Source of the DNA: G963665545 sp963665545
GTDB lineage: Bacteria; Pseudomonadota; Gammaproteobacteria; Xanthomonadales; SZUA-36
Reading direction: 5' to 3'
Length of the DNA stretch: 64,000 bases
Assembly (NCBI GenBank): GCA_963665545.2
Contig: CAXXKZ010000007.1
Span: 248,001-312,000 of the forward strand
Position numbers and translations under genes: made by a program. The notes under the pieces were generated by a model. That model did not search any database, was not told the origin of the DNA, and was given only the letters and a program-made list of their open reading frames with translations. Of the stretch, positions 17,415 through 25,557 are shown one piece after another; position 1 is the first letter of the stretch, and each line of letters begins with the position of its first letter.

Positions 17415-17420
17415 TATAAT
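17415..17420 (+). promoter_or_regulatory. -10 box (TATAAT) before the small-peptide gene
   Basis: A perfect TATAAT lies 29 nt before the ATG of the 84-residue peptide gene, just after a GC-rich hairpin. No convincing -35 is visible at 17 bp, so it is a candidate only. A GGAG Shine-Dalgarno (about 17437-17440) lies between it and the start. Confidence 0.5.
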
Positions 17421-17448
17421 TTTTCGTTCGTACACTGGAGCCACAAGA

Positions 17449-17703
17449 ATGACGATCAAAACACTGGATCACGTCTCGATCAGCCTGCCCGCGCAAAGCA
17501 ACGTCTCCAGCAATGTCAGTAACGCTATTTCGGGATTCAGCAACACCGTCAAGCTTGCCGGTGCCGGGACACCGGGCGATTCTGCGAACACGCCCAACTG
17601 CAGCAATATCGCCCCGGGTCTTGCCCCAGACCAGGCCCTGGACCAGAGTGGACAAGGTGGGGCTCCCTTTACCGTCGGCGCCAACCCGCTAAATATGATC
17701 TGA
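17449..17703 (+). CDS. Small Ser/Asn-rich peptide, candidate precursor of a modified peptide
   Basis: An 84-residue peptide with its own -10 box and GGAG Shine-Dalgarno, 8 nt upstream of a GT gene. Residues 1-16 (MTIKTLDHVSISLPAQ) look like a leader; the rest is rich in Ser, Asn, Gly, Pro and Ala with NVS (18-20, 22-24) and NCS (50-52) and one Cys. No transmembrane segment and no known family. The operon downstream (GT, nucleotidyltransferase, PqqD-like protein, GT) makes a ribosomally made, glycosylated or nucleotidylated peptide the simplest hypothesis. This is inference from arrangement only. Confidence 0.6.
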   Translation: MTIKTLDHVSISLPAQSNVSSNVSNAISGFSNTVKLAGAGTPGDSANTPNCSNIAPGLAPDQALDQSGQGGAPFTVGANPLNMI

Positions 17704-17711
17704 ATGCCGGT

Positions 17712-18371
17712 GTGACCCAACTGCGGCCGCTGCTGTGCCTGATGACGTACGGTGGCGTGGCGCCACCCATGCTCGATTCCCTCCTGAAGGACCTGCCGGC
17801 CGATGAGCTGGCGTGGACGGCTACCGTGGAGTCCGGAGATGCCGCGATCGACCGCGCCCGCAGCATCGCCGCCACGAAGTTTCTCGACACTGACTGCAAT
17901 GTGATGGTGATGCTCGATCATGACGTGAGTTGGCGCCCGGGCGATCTTGGGCACCTGGCGCAGCAGGCGCTGGAAACACAGGGCATCGTCGGGGCCCTGG
18001 TCAGCAAGCGAGCCCTGGGCCAGGGCATCGGCGGGCGATTGCCGGTGGATTGCGATCTGGCGGATTCCGACCGCACGCTGATAGAATTGGGCGAAGACTA
18101 TTACGTGGGCGGCGCGGTCATGGCGATCCATCGGCCTGTGTTCGAAAGCCTGTTGCCGGACTTTCCCATGGTCAGCGCTGGATTTCGGCCGTTCTTCCTG
18201 CCAATGGTCAAACAGCGCATTGCCGATCAAGAACTGGACTACCTGAGTGAGGACTGGGCCATCTGCGCCCGCGCCCGCGAAAAGGGGCACCCGGTGCACG
18301 CCACGACATTGCCGCGAATCGTGCACCACGGCCAGTTCGGCTACACCGTTGACGGCGCGTTCGAGTCATAG
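17712..18371 (+). CDS. GT-A-fold glycosyltransferase
   Basis: A 219-residue protein from GTG 17712, 8 nt after the peptide gene. It opens LLCLMTYGGVAPPMLDSLL and has the nucleotide-sugar/metal motif VMLDHDVSW (Asp69, Asp71), then YYVGGAVMAIHR and DYLSEDWAICARA, the catalytic-side pattern of GT2-like enzymes. Cytoplasmic. Its tight spacing to the peptide gene suggests that the peptide is its acceptor; sugar unknown. Confidence 0.7.
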   Translation: MTQLRPLLCLMTYGGVAPPMLDSLLKDLPADELAWTATVESGDAAIDRARSIAATKFLDTDCNVMVMLDHDVSWRPGDLGHLAQQALETQGIVGALVSKRALGQGIGGRLPVDCDLADSDRTLIELGEDYYVGGAVMAIHRPVFESLLPDFPMVSAGFRPFFLPMVKQRIADQELDYLSEDWAICARAREKGHPVHATTLPRIVHHGQFGYTVDGAFES

Positions 18372-18394
18372 GCCCACTGCCGAGACTGCACCTG

Positions 18395-19807
18395 ATGGGC
18401 CCCCTGCAACAATTTGTAGTCCGAACCCATAAGGGCGTACTCAATCCCCTGTACGTTGCCATCTACTATTGCTGTGGCGTTCTCACCATGTTGGTGCTGA
18501 AGGCCGCGTGCCCCGCGGCGACCGTCGTCTTGCGCAGGGGCCTGAGTGAGGGCGAGATTCTTGCGGGCCTGTCGGACATCGACCTCTCTGCCGTCATCCC
18601 CGACTCCGGGCATTCGCCAGCCAGGAGAGCGCGGCTCGAAGCAGCCTATCGCGCAATGAGCGCCTGGCTGCCGATGCTGGGCGACGTGGCGCAGGAGTTT
18701 GCCGTCTACCAGCGTAGCGAGCTGACCTGGCTGGAGACCTTTGACGCCCATTACCGATATCGCGGCAGACAGGGCCGGGTCGGCTGGTGGGTGCTGGGTC
18801 GGCCGCTGCCGCCGGTGCCTGAGCCCAACAGCCACCAGGACCTCGCCTCCTGTGCGCTGGAAGAATTGAAAGTGTGGTGGTTCTGCGTGCGCAAAGCCTG
18901 CTGCGGCAATGCCAGCGGCGTTGCGCGCAATTACGCCATCTACAAAGCCCTGACCGAAGCCATGCGCGTGTCCACAACCACAAGCACCGGTCGTATCCCG
19001 GTTTCGCGCACGCGGGTGCTGGCGCGGTGGATTGAGCAGGCCGCGGGCGCGGGCGATGACTTGGGGAATGAACCGGGTGGCGTTCTTAAGCGGGCCAATC
19101 GAAGCACTCGATTGGTGGATAAAGTCAGCTGTTTCTCTGACCTTGACGATCAGGATGCCTTGAGCCTCTTCTTCGGCATCAATGACCAATCCGTGCAGTC
19201 CGCCCTCGAACTGGGCCGGGACTTAGAGGCCGGATATTTCCTGGACTGGGACCAAGAACTGGTGCGCGAGCAGGCGCAGATCCATCACGATGATTTATCC
19301 GGCGTTTTGGAACTGCCGGCCGTCATCATTCCAGAATCCTGCTTTCGCATCAGCCCACGCGATGTGACCTGGGTGAGCGCCCGTGCACTGGTGGTGCAGG
19401 TCGAGGACGGCGAGCCAATCCCACTGCAAAAGCTGGTGGCAGCGTCACGGGACATGCCGTACCGACTGTACCTGGCCACCGAGAACATGGCCTACAGGGT
19501 GCGGTCAGCGACCGCCGGATTTTGCACCCGCAGCCGAGTCAACGACCCCTGCTTCTTCGCCCTGATCGACGCCGCCAGGCGCGGTGCGTTGGCGGCCCTC
19601 GGGCGGATTCCGATGCGCATGTTGCCGCGGGAACTGGACCTGGTCTGCCGGTCGCGGCGCAAAGTGATCGATGACAACGATTTTCACAAGGGCAACGACC
19701 CCGCTGACCAGCAGCTGGCCGAGGGATGGCTGCGAGCGGTCAGCGACCTTCAGCCGGGTGGTACGCTACCGCTGAGTCACAGTGCCATGAAATCTCATGC
19801 GAACTGA
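18395..19807 (+). CDS. Pol-beta-type nucleotidyltransferase domain protein
   Basis: A 470-residue protein. The nucleotidyltransferase signature is RRGLSEGEILAGLSDIDLSAV, with Asp61 and Asp63 as the metal pair. The following 400 residues are mostly helical and match nothing I recognise; a pair VWWFCVRKACC stands out. Such enzymes transfer nucleotides to proteins, RNA or small molecules. It lies between a GT and a PqqD-like gene in one operon; its stop nearly overlaps the next start (TGACATG). The position suggests a role in peptide modification, but the substrate is unknown. Confidence 0.65.
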   Translation: MGPLQQFVVRTHKGVLNPLYVAIYYCCGVLTMLVLKAACPAATVVLRRGLSEGEILAGLSDIDLSAVIPDSGHSPARRARLEAAYRAMSAWLPMLGDVAQEFAVYQRSELTWLETFDAHYRYRGRQGRVGWWVLGRPLPPVPEPNSHQDLASCALEELKVWWFCVRKACCGNASGVARNYAIYKALTEAMRVSTTTSTGRIPVSRTRVLARWIEQAAGAGDDLGNEPGGVLKRANRSTRLVDKVSCFSDLDDQDALSLFFGINDQSVQSALELGRDLEAGYFLDWDQELVREQAQIHHDDLSGVLELPAVIIPESCFRISPRDVTWVSARALVVQVEDGEPIPLQKLVAASRDMPYRLYLATENMAYRVRSATAGFCTRSRVNDPCFFALIDAARRGALAALGRIPMRMLPRELDLVCRSRRKVIDDNDFHKGNDPADQQLAEGWLRAVSDLQPGGTLPLSHSAMKSHAN

Positions 19808-19808
19808 C

Positions 19809-20099
19809 ATGAAGTGGAAGCTCGATCGGGATACGGACTGGCGCCACGGCGAGACCCGAATCATTGCGGTGAACGCCCGGCGCAAGGAATATCACTTTTT
19901 CGACGGAGCAGAAAAAGTCATCTGGCTCGGGCTGATCAGCGGCAGGGCCGGGTCGTCCATCGCCCGGGACGTTGCCAATGAACCCGGGATGACCCCCCGG
20001 GAAGCCGAGTCCCGCTGCGCCCGACAGTTCGAAGCACTGCAGCGGCTGGGCCTGATCACCGCCGATATCACCGCCGAAATCAACGAAGACGCCCAATGA
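19809..20099 (+). CDS. PqqD-like peptide-binding (RRE) protein
   Basis: 96 residues from ATG 19809, two nt after the nucleotidyltransferase stop (an alternative ATG at 19797 overlaps it). The layout is that of PqqD-family RiPP recognition elements: an N-terminal beta hairpin (IIAVNARRKEYHFFDGAEKVIWLGLIS) followed by a winged-helix (SIARDVANEPGMT, ...FEALQRLGLI). PqqD proteins bind precursor leaders and hand them to modifying enzymes, which fits the small peptide and the transferases beside it. Similarity is judged by eye. Confidence 0.62.
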   Translation: MKWKLDRDTDWRHGETRIIAVNARRKEYHFFDGAEKVIWLGLISGRAGSSIARDVANEPGMTPREAESRCARQFEALQRLGLITADITAEINEDAQ

Positions 20100-20115
20100 T
20101 CGTGGTCGCACACCA

Positions 20116-20859
20116 ATGAATGAGGCCCAAGCATGGAGCGTCGGCATCATCTCGGCGCCTCGAACACCCACAACGCTCAGCCGCTGTATCACCGGGGTCC
20201 ACGCCGCCGGTTTTCCCACCCCCCATGTATTCGCTGAGCCGGGTTGCCGCAAGCCACAGATGGAGGAGCCCTTTGCCTGGCATCAGCGAGGGGCGGTCCA
20301 TGGCGCCTGGCCCAACTGGTTGGCGGGCTTGATGCAGCTCTCACAGCTGAGCCCGGAAGCCTCGTATTACCTGATGTTGGAAGACGACGCACTGCTGTTC
20401 GACGCCGGCGGCGCCATCCGCCACTATGTTCATGAATCCCTGCCGGCTGCACCAAACTCGGGATTTTGTTCACTCTACTGTGCCGAGGCGTTCTGCCCGC
20501 AGGACCAGGGCTGGATACGCTGCAACCTGGGCTACTACTTTATCGGTGCGCTGGCGCTGGTCTTCACGCGCGCATTGCTTGAGGGCATATTGACGTCCCG
20601 CACCCTGCTGAACCATCGACGCAAAGGCGGCGCGGATGAAGGCTCGAAACTGACCGACGCCGTGCTCGGCCAGTGGGCGCTGGATCACGACCTGAACGTC
20701 TACGTCCATCACCCCAGCCTGGTGGAACACATCAGCCATGACAGCACCGTCGGCAATGCAGATCAGCCAGCGCACCTGCGCCAGGCACGCGCCTTCATCG
20801 GCGGCGACTCAAATATAGCCAAACGCTGGCGGGCGCGGCTTCTAAAAAAAGGGCGCTGA
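20116..20859 (+). CDS. Glycosyltransferase-like protein with REP-derived stop
   Basis: A 247-residue protein. WSVGIISAPRTPTTLSRCI at the N-terminus and YYLMLEDDALLFDAGG (about 79-94) with an EDD metal motif indicate a GT-A-fold transferase; the C-terminal LVEHISHDSTVGN resembles the acceptor-site His region of many bacterial GTs. It ends the peptide operon, 16 nt after pqqD-like. Its last codons and TGA stop (KKGR, GGGCGCTGA) fall in a tandem run of CGCTGACCCCTTAG-type units, so the C-terminus is repeat-derived. Confidence 0.68.
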   Translation: MNEAQAWSVGIISAPRTPTTLSRCITGVHAAGFPTPHVFAEPGCRKPQMEEPFAWHQRGAVHGAWPNWLAGLMQLSQLSPEASYYLMLEDDALLFDAGGAIRHYVHESLPAAPNSGFCSLYCAEAFCPQDQGWIRCNLGYYFIGALALVFTRALLEGILTSRTLLNHRRKGGADEGSKLTDAVLGQWALDHDLNVYVHHPSLVEHISHDSTVGNADQPAHLRQARAFIGGDSNIAKRWRARLLKKGR

Positions 20860-20916
20860 CCCCTTAGACGCTGACCCCTTAGGCCCCGACCCCCTAGGCC
20901 CCGACCCCTTAGGCGC
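20848..20916. repeat. Tandem GCTGACCCCTTAG-type repeats between convergent genes
   Basis: Four to five imperfect units of about 14-16 bp (GCTGACCCCTTAGA, GCTGACCCCTTAGG, CCCGACCCCCTAGG, CCCGACCCCTTAGG) fill the space between the GT stop and the convergent RT-like gene. They resemble the right half of the REP family (CTGACCCC). Both flanking genes take their stop codons from this run (TGA 20857-20859, and TAA on the minus strand 20909-20911). Confidence 0.8.
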
Positions 20917-21880
20917 TGGCCGGGCGTTTCACCATGGCCTTGAGCAAGAACAGACAGATCGGACGGAGCATTCTGAGACGGCTCAGGCGCACCAGCAAGG
21001 GGCGGACCAATCCATAGCGCACCTTGCCCTTGAGAATCAGGCGCCAGCGCCGCGAGGTTGCGTGAGGTCCGCCGAATTGTTGAAACCGGTTTTTGCTCTC
21101 GTTCAGGCGCATGCCGCGCACGGCCAGGCAGTCCCTGAGCCCCAGTAACAATGACTCGTACTCGTCAGGTGATTTGCAGAACAATCTGAAGTCGTCGATA
21201 GTCTTCAAAAATATGATACCGCGGCTGCGCAGGCATTGCTCCACTTCCAACAAATACGCCCGGGTCAACAGACTGAATGTGCCTGTGACCGGTAATCCGG
21301 GGAAGCCGAATTGATGCCAGGCACGGTGCGTTGCGGCGAAAATGCGGACTGCGCTGGGGTCACTGCCCATTTCGGCAAGAAGATCTGCGAGAACTGCGCC
21401 ATCAACTGTGGCCGCACAGTATTCAATGTCGGCGTTGAGAACCCAGGGGTAACCGGAACTCGCGATGCGTCCGGAACGACGATGGAATTCATTCCAATAC
21501 TGCTTCCAGGGCCGCTCCCCGACCCGGCCCAGCGCCAATGCATCCCACGATGGCGGTCCACGGTCTGAACTTGGCCCGCTGTGCGACCAGGCGCGTGCGT
21601 TCTCGGGGCAACAGGCGATCACGCAAGAGGTGTAGTGGATCAGGTCATCCGCGCTGCCGGAGACGAAATAGCGCTTACCTACCGCCTCGATGGGCCAGGG
21701 ACGGGCCACCCTGGCAGGATCGAAATCGATTTCGGCCGGATGTTTGACCCGCTTGATTAGCCCGTCGTCAAACAGTTCAGGAAAGTATGGCGTGTAGGAA
21801 AGCGCCACCAATCCCAGGGAGCGTCGTATCGCTCTCACCACGTTTTCAGGCGACCAGCATGGTGTCGCACTGGCGCTCAC
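20909..21880 (-). CDS. Reverse-transcriptase-like protein
   Basis: 323 residues from GTG 21880. RT palm motifs are visible: motif A VLNADIEYC (Asp151), motif B-like FGFPGLPVTGTFS (192-203), motif C TIDDFRLFC (Asp229/Asp230 in place of YxDD), then CLAVRGMRLNESKNRF as motif D/E. The N-terminal 140 residues match nothing I recognise. The pattern fits the retron/unknown-group RT branch rather than group II introns: no maturase, no HNH, no intron ends. No msr/msd-like hairpin pair was evident. It is the last gene of a minus-strand set after a membrane protein and a GNAT/FemAB-like gene. Family level only. Confidence 0.6.
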   Translation of the reverse strand: MSASATPCWSPENVVRAIRRSLGLVALSYTPYFPELFDDGLIKRVKHPAEIDFDPARVARPWPIEAVGKRYFVSGSADDLIHYTSCVIACCPENARAWSHSGPSSDRGPPSWDALALGRVGERPWKQYWNEFHRRSGRIASSGYPWVLNADIEYCAATVDGAVLADLLAEMGSDPSAVRIFAATHRAWHQFGFPGLPVTGTFSLLTRAYLLEVEQCLRSRGIIFLKTIDDFRLFCKSPDEYESLLLGLRDCLAVRGMRLNESKNRFQQFGGPHATSRRWRLILKGKVRYGLVRPLLVRLSRLRMLRPICLFLLKAMVKRPASA

Positions 21881-21920
21881 TGGCTGGCAGGCGCCCGCAA
21901 GGACTTGGACACCATGCCCA

Positions 21921-23135
21921 CTATTTTACCTTCGAAGGAGGCGACCATTTGTAGCAGGGTAAGGCCGTTCCATTGCGCACCTGATTCTGGCCCGAAAATG
22001 GCAACAACACCCGCTCCTGCCGGCGTGCCTGGTAGGCCAGCAACAGCCGCAGCACCCTGGCGCGCACGCGACGAGGCTCCCAGATCCAGTTTGAGGTGGG
22101 GATCAATCTGGCCCCGCGGCGGCATTTTGAATCGTAAGTCAAAATTCCAAAATAGAGTTGCTGATAGCGCTCGGCGCAAGCGCTTTCGATCAGATGGTGG
22201 TAAGTGATATTGAAATAGACGGCAGCTCGCGATTTCACCATCTCCGTGGCGATGCCGACAAATTTTAGCTGCATGGCGGTGCTGTTGCGCATGTGAATGG
22301 TGAGGCCGACGATGCGGTCATTCTTGCGGGCCACAAGGATCACTGCCCGGTCGCCAAGGTTCTTTTTCAGGACCGTCGTGAATTCCCGGTTCATGTAGAA
22401 CCGGTTCCGGTTTTTGCGGTAGTGATGTTCTGCCAGAATATGATGAAGTTCGGCTTCGACCGTGGACGGATCGGTCAACTCTTCAATGATGATGTCGCTG
22501 CGGCGACCACGGTTGACTTGCAACCGCAACCCTTTTTCGGTCGCAGGGTGAGTGTTCTTGAGGTCTTTCAGGTAGGCAGCCCACGAGTCCCAGTGAATGT
22601 CTATTACGGTACCGGGCCATTCCGCGCCGACAATATATGGCCGGCCCTCAAATACGTCGCACAGGGCTTTATCGGGTTCGACGATTCCACGAAAAACAAG
22701 ATTCTAACGCTTGCTGCGGCAGTGCGACTCGATGGCATCGAGGATTTCGCTTGCCAGCTTGTGGTAGTTTTCTGTGCTAAGTCCGGGACGCGTTAATATC
22801 GGCTGGCCCTGCGCCATTTGCCCACCACACACCAGCGTCAGCCGACGCTGAACCAGGGACCGAAGCGGTCGGATGATATAAGCCAATAATCCGTATCGAT
22901 CCCGGTCAATGTTCCACGCTGGGGGAGCACGACCACGCAGTCGGGCAGCAACCGCCGCGACGATGCCATCCTGGTCCTCGATCCACCAGTACATGGGATT
23001 GCGTGGCTGCCGCTGGGTGGTCTGCAGCGTGAGTAGCCAAGCGTAGTTGGCGAAAATCTCCTCGCCGGCAAGCGTGTCCCACGCCTCGCGGCCAATCTCC
23101 TCAATTTTGGATGCAGACCGAACCTTGTAGGTCAT
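21921..23135 (-). pseudogene. GNAT/FemAB-like acyltransferase with in-frame stop
   Basis: A 405-codon frame resembling peptidoglycan-type GNAT/FemAB-like proteins: WDTLAGEEIFANYAWL near the start, and HYRKNRNRFYMNREF, NDRIVGLTIHM, then YYFGILTYDSKCRRGARLI-type core toward the end. TAG at 22704-22706 interrupts it after SHCRSKR, but the same frame resumes at once (NLVFRGIVEPDKALCD) and runs to 21921. The total length matches the family, so one nonsense change separates it from an intact gene. Its start overlaps the stop of the upstream membrane gene by 4 nt. The acceptor is unknown. Confidence 0.68.
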
Positions 23136-23620
23136 CGAGTTCCTTTTTGTTTCAACCAGCGAAACTGCAGCACGATCCCCACCAGGAAAACCACGAGGAA
23201 AAAAAGATAGAACTTTTGCAGCAACGGATCCTGCGGATTGGTCAATACCGGATCACTGACCGGCAACCGCAGCAAACCATCGGTGATCGCCGGGATCATG
23301 TGGAAGAGCAATGTCGCCGAATAGCAAAAGACCTGAAAGTATTCAGCGAATGCCTTGAACCATGCAATTTTTGTAACCAGGAAGCCCCCCGCAAGCGCCA
23401 GCAGGGTCAGCACCGCCAGACCATGGCCGGGGCCAAAACCACCGTGTTGATAAATCATCAGCGCCGTCACGGCCGTGATCAAGGTGCAGACCAGGTAAAT
23501 CTGACCCGCGCGCCGCTCCCCGGAAATGATCCTGTAGACAGCCAGGCTGTAAAACCCACTGATCAGGGCAATGATGGCGATGGCGGTGTGAATCCACCCG
23601 ATTGGTATCATTTCAGGCAT
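23132..23620 (-). CDS. Small polytopic membrane protein
   Basis: 162 residues from ATG 23620 (longer starts upstream run into a duplicated sequence). There are about five transmembrane segments: HTAIAIIALISGFYSLAV, IYLVCTLITAVTALMIY, GLAVLTLLALAGGFLV, VFCYSATLLFHMIP and FYLFFLVVFLVGIVLQ. It resembles small DUF2306-like membrane proteins, without identifiable active residues. It overlaps the GNAT-like gene by 4 nt. Confidence 0.65.
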   Translation of the reverse strand: MPEMIPIGWIHTAIAIIALISGFYSLAVYRIISGERRAGQIYLVCTLITAVTALMIYQHGGFGPGHGLAVLTLLALAGGFLVTKIAWFKAFAEYFQVFCYSATLLFHMIPAITDGLLRLPVSDPVLTNPQDPLLQKFYLFFLVVFLVGIVLQFRWLKQKGTR

Positions 23621-23696
23621 GGCGAAGGGTCTCCGGTTGTGCACCATACTAACCGCAATGCGCCTGATAGCACCACGCCCAGCAATTGGCATCAGA

Positions 23697-23736
23697 TGCG
23701 CCAATAGCCGTATCGATCCCGGTCAATATTCCACGC
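23697..23736 (-). repeat. Duplicated fragment of the GNAT-like gene
   Basis: About 38 bp around CGTATCGATCCCGGTCAAT recurs almost unchanged inside the GNAT-like gene at about 22881-22920 (encoding WNIDRDRYG). Here it follows no open frame of its own, so it is a remnant of a second copy or a partial duplication. Confidence 0.75.
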
Positions 23737-23739
23737 CCA

Positions 23740-23756
23740 GAAAAGGGCTCTGACCC
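23740..23756. repeat. REP-like half-site (variant B)
   Basis: AAAAGGGCTCTGACCCC, the right arm of the 9618-9661 palindrome, without a matching left arm nearby. Confidence 0.7.
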
Positions 23757-23804
23757 CATGGGCGTATAGTATGACCCCGAGCCCCGACACTTTTGGAGAC
23801 CTTG

Positions 23805-24677
23805 ATGTGCGACGACCTCACCCTCTCAGACGCCGAGGAATACCTTCGAGGCAGCGGTCTGACACGGCGCGAATTCGGTAAACGCAGTGCCGGCGCGGCG
23901 CTGGCCATACTCTTGCCAACCGTTGCCAACGCGCTCGATGTCGTCGGGCAGGATGTGATGGTCCAGACGCCGGACGGCATGGCGGATTGCTATTTCGTTC
24001 ATCCGGCCAGCGGCAGTCACGCTGCGGTGATCGTGTGGCCTGACATCAAGGGCATTCGGCCGGCATTTCGGGAAATGGGTGAACGTCTCGCCAAGTCCGG
24101 CTACTCGGTGCTGGTGGTCAATCCTTACTACCGCACACACAATGGACGGATCGTGCCGGAAGGCGCATCGTTCCGCGACCCGGCCATACGCGAGCTGGTG
24201 ATGCCACACGCGCGGTCGCTATCGCCGCAGACCTGCGTGACCGACGGGCGCGCCTTGGTCGAGTATCTCGATCGGCAAACCCCGGTCGACGCCGGACGCA
24301 AGATAGGCGTGACAGGCTACTGCATGACCGGCTCTTACGTGATCCGTCTGGCTGCAGCGATACCCAACCGCATCGGCGCCGGGGGCTCCTTCCACGGCGG
24401 CGGACTGGCAACGGACAAGGACGACAGCCCCCACCTGCTGGCGGCGCAGATGAAGGCCAGCTTTCTGATCGCGATTGCCGAGAACGACAACCAGCGCAAC
24501 CCACAGGAAAAAGTACTGCTGCGCCAGGCCTTTGATGAAGCAGGAGTGGTCACAGAGATCGAGGTCTACGCAGGCACGCTGCACGGCTGGTGCCCGCCCG
24601 ACTCGGCCGTTTACAACGAAGTGCAGGCTGAACTTGCGTGGAGCCGGCTACTGGTGTTGTTCGAGCGCACGCTTTAA
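23805..24677 (+). CDS. Dienelactone hydrolase family protein, Tat-exported
   Basis: 290 residues from ATG 23805, with GGAG 7 nt upstream. The N-terminus has a twin-arginine motif (TRREFGKRS) followed by an Ala/Leu-rich stretch, indicating Tat export. The alpha/beta-hydrolase core matches DLH: VQTPDGMADCYF, VIVWPDIKGI, nucleophile Cys in VTGYCMTGS, and late His in TLHGWCPP; the Asp is probably in AIAENDNQRN. DLH enzymes open lactones in chloroaromatic breakdown. Intact frame. Confidence 0.87.
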   Translation: MCDDLTLSDAEEYLRGSGLTRREFGKRSAGAALAILLPTVANALDVVGQDVMVQTPDGMADCYFVHPASGSHAAVIVWPDIKGIRPAFREMGERLAKSGYSVLVVNPYYRTHNGRIVPEGASFRDPAIRELVMPHARSLSPQTCVTDGRALVEYLDRQTPVDAGRKIGVTGYCMTGSYVIRLAAAIPNRIGAGGSFHGGGLATDKDDSPHLLAAQMKASFLIAIAENDNQRNPQEKVLLRQAFDEAGVVTEIEVYAGTLHGWCPPDSAVYNEVQAELAWSRLLVLFERTL

Positions 24678-24680
24678 AGC

Positions 24681-25446
24681 TTAATCCCGTCGCTCGGCTT
24701 CGGCCTTCTTGCGGGCTTTTTTGACGGCCACGCGGAGCGCCTTATGGTGAGATTCGAGGCCGTCGCCCAGGTAGTAAACGTAGAGCGTGGCGTAGCAGAA
24801 GAACACGCTCAACACGGGCTGCGATCTCCAGCGCATGGACGCCGGCCGCCAGGCCGGCACCGACCGCAACCAGGATGAACAGCGCGTCGTAGGTATCCTG
24901 CAGGGCGCGTCGGAAACGCACACTGGCGACTATGCCTGCCAGGCTGAAGGCCAACGCCAGGCTGTGCTGGACCACCAGCACGATGGACGCCACGATACCG
25001 GGCAGCACCAGGGTCGTTTCATCCAGCGAGTGATCGAGCGCACTGAGCTTGTGAATGCCCTTGTGCACCCACGATACGGGCAGCATCAACAGTGATACGC
25101 CGATCAACACGATCATCAACTGGCGGGCGTAACCCAGACGATCAAATTTATTGGCGGTCCGGATGAAAGTCTGGACGATCTCGATGTCTTCGCTGGGTTG
25201 CATCAAATCTTCAATTTCGGAATTACGGAGGTCACTGTTCTCAGCGAGTTCACTGATGCCGCCAATTGGCAGGTGATTGATGAAATCGGGAAAGATCAGT
25301 GCCAGCGAGACCACCACCACCGCCAGGATCGCGTGATAGATGAAGACATTACGCAAGAGCGTGTAACCCTCCCTGCGAGGTGGCAGGTACAGAGATGGAT
25401 CCACCAGTGGTGGTTGCGAGTCGGTTTCCTGACGTCGGTCGGTCAC
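24681..25446 (-). pseudogene. DUF4956-family membrane protein, frameshifted
   Basis: The 5' part (from 25446) encodes a cytoplasmic lead, one transmembrane segment (FIYHAILAVVVVSLALIF), a linker and the DUF4956 core (LVVQHSLALAFSLAGIVASVRFRRALQDTYDALFILVAVGAGLAAG). At a CCC tract (minus strand, 24816-24818) the frame shifts; removing one C joins it to VLSVFFCYATLYVYYLGD and a Lys-rich tail (KKARKKAEAERRD) ending at 24681. Without the shift the last 45 residues are replaced. DUF4956 proteins are uncharacterised membrane proteins. Could be a real mutation or a homopolymer error. Confidence 0.75.
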
Positions 25447-25491
25447 AATAACGATCTTACCTGTGCGTCCTATAAGCCTGATTGTACTCCT

Positions 25492-25512
25492 AAAGGGGTC
25501 AGAGCCATTTAC
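25492..25512. repeat. REP-like half-site (variant B)
   Basis: TAAAGGGGTCAGAGCCATTTAC, close to the left arm of the 9618 palindrome, alone between the DUF4956 gene start and the CocE remnant. Confidence 0.6.
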
Positions 25513-25557
25513 AAGTTGTCGGTTTGAGCTTGAGACCCCCTCAACAATGAATTCGAC

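Noticed and set aside
17469..18329. A 286-codon minus-strand frame across the small peptide and GT genes
   Set aside because: Composition is typical of antisense to GC-rich coding sequence; the plus strand has motifs and tight operon spacing.
20909..21880. Diversity-generating retroelement or retron
   Set aside because: No template/variable repeat pair and no msr/msd-like inverted pair were seen near the RT-like gene; motif C is TIDD rather than the usual form. Left as an unassigned RT.
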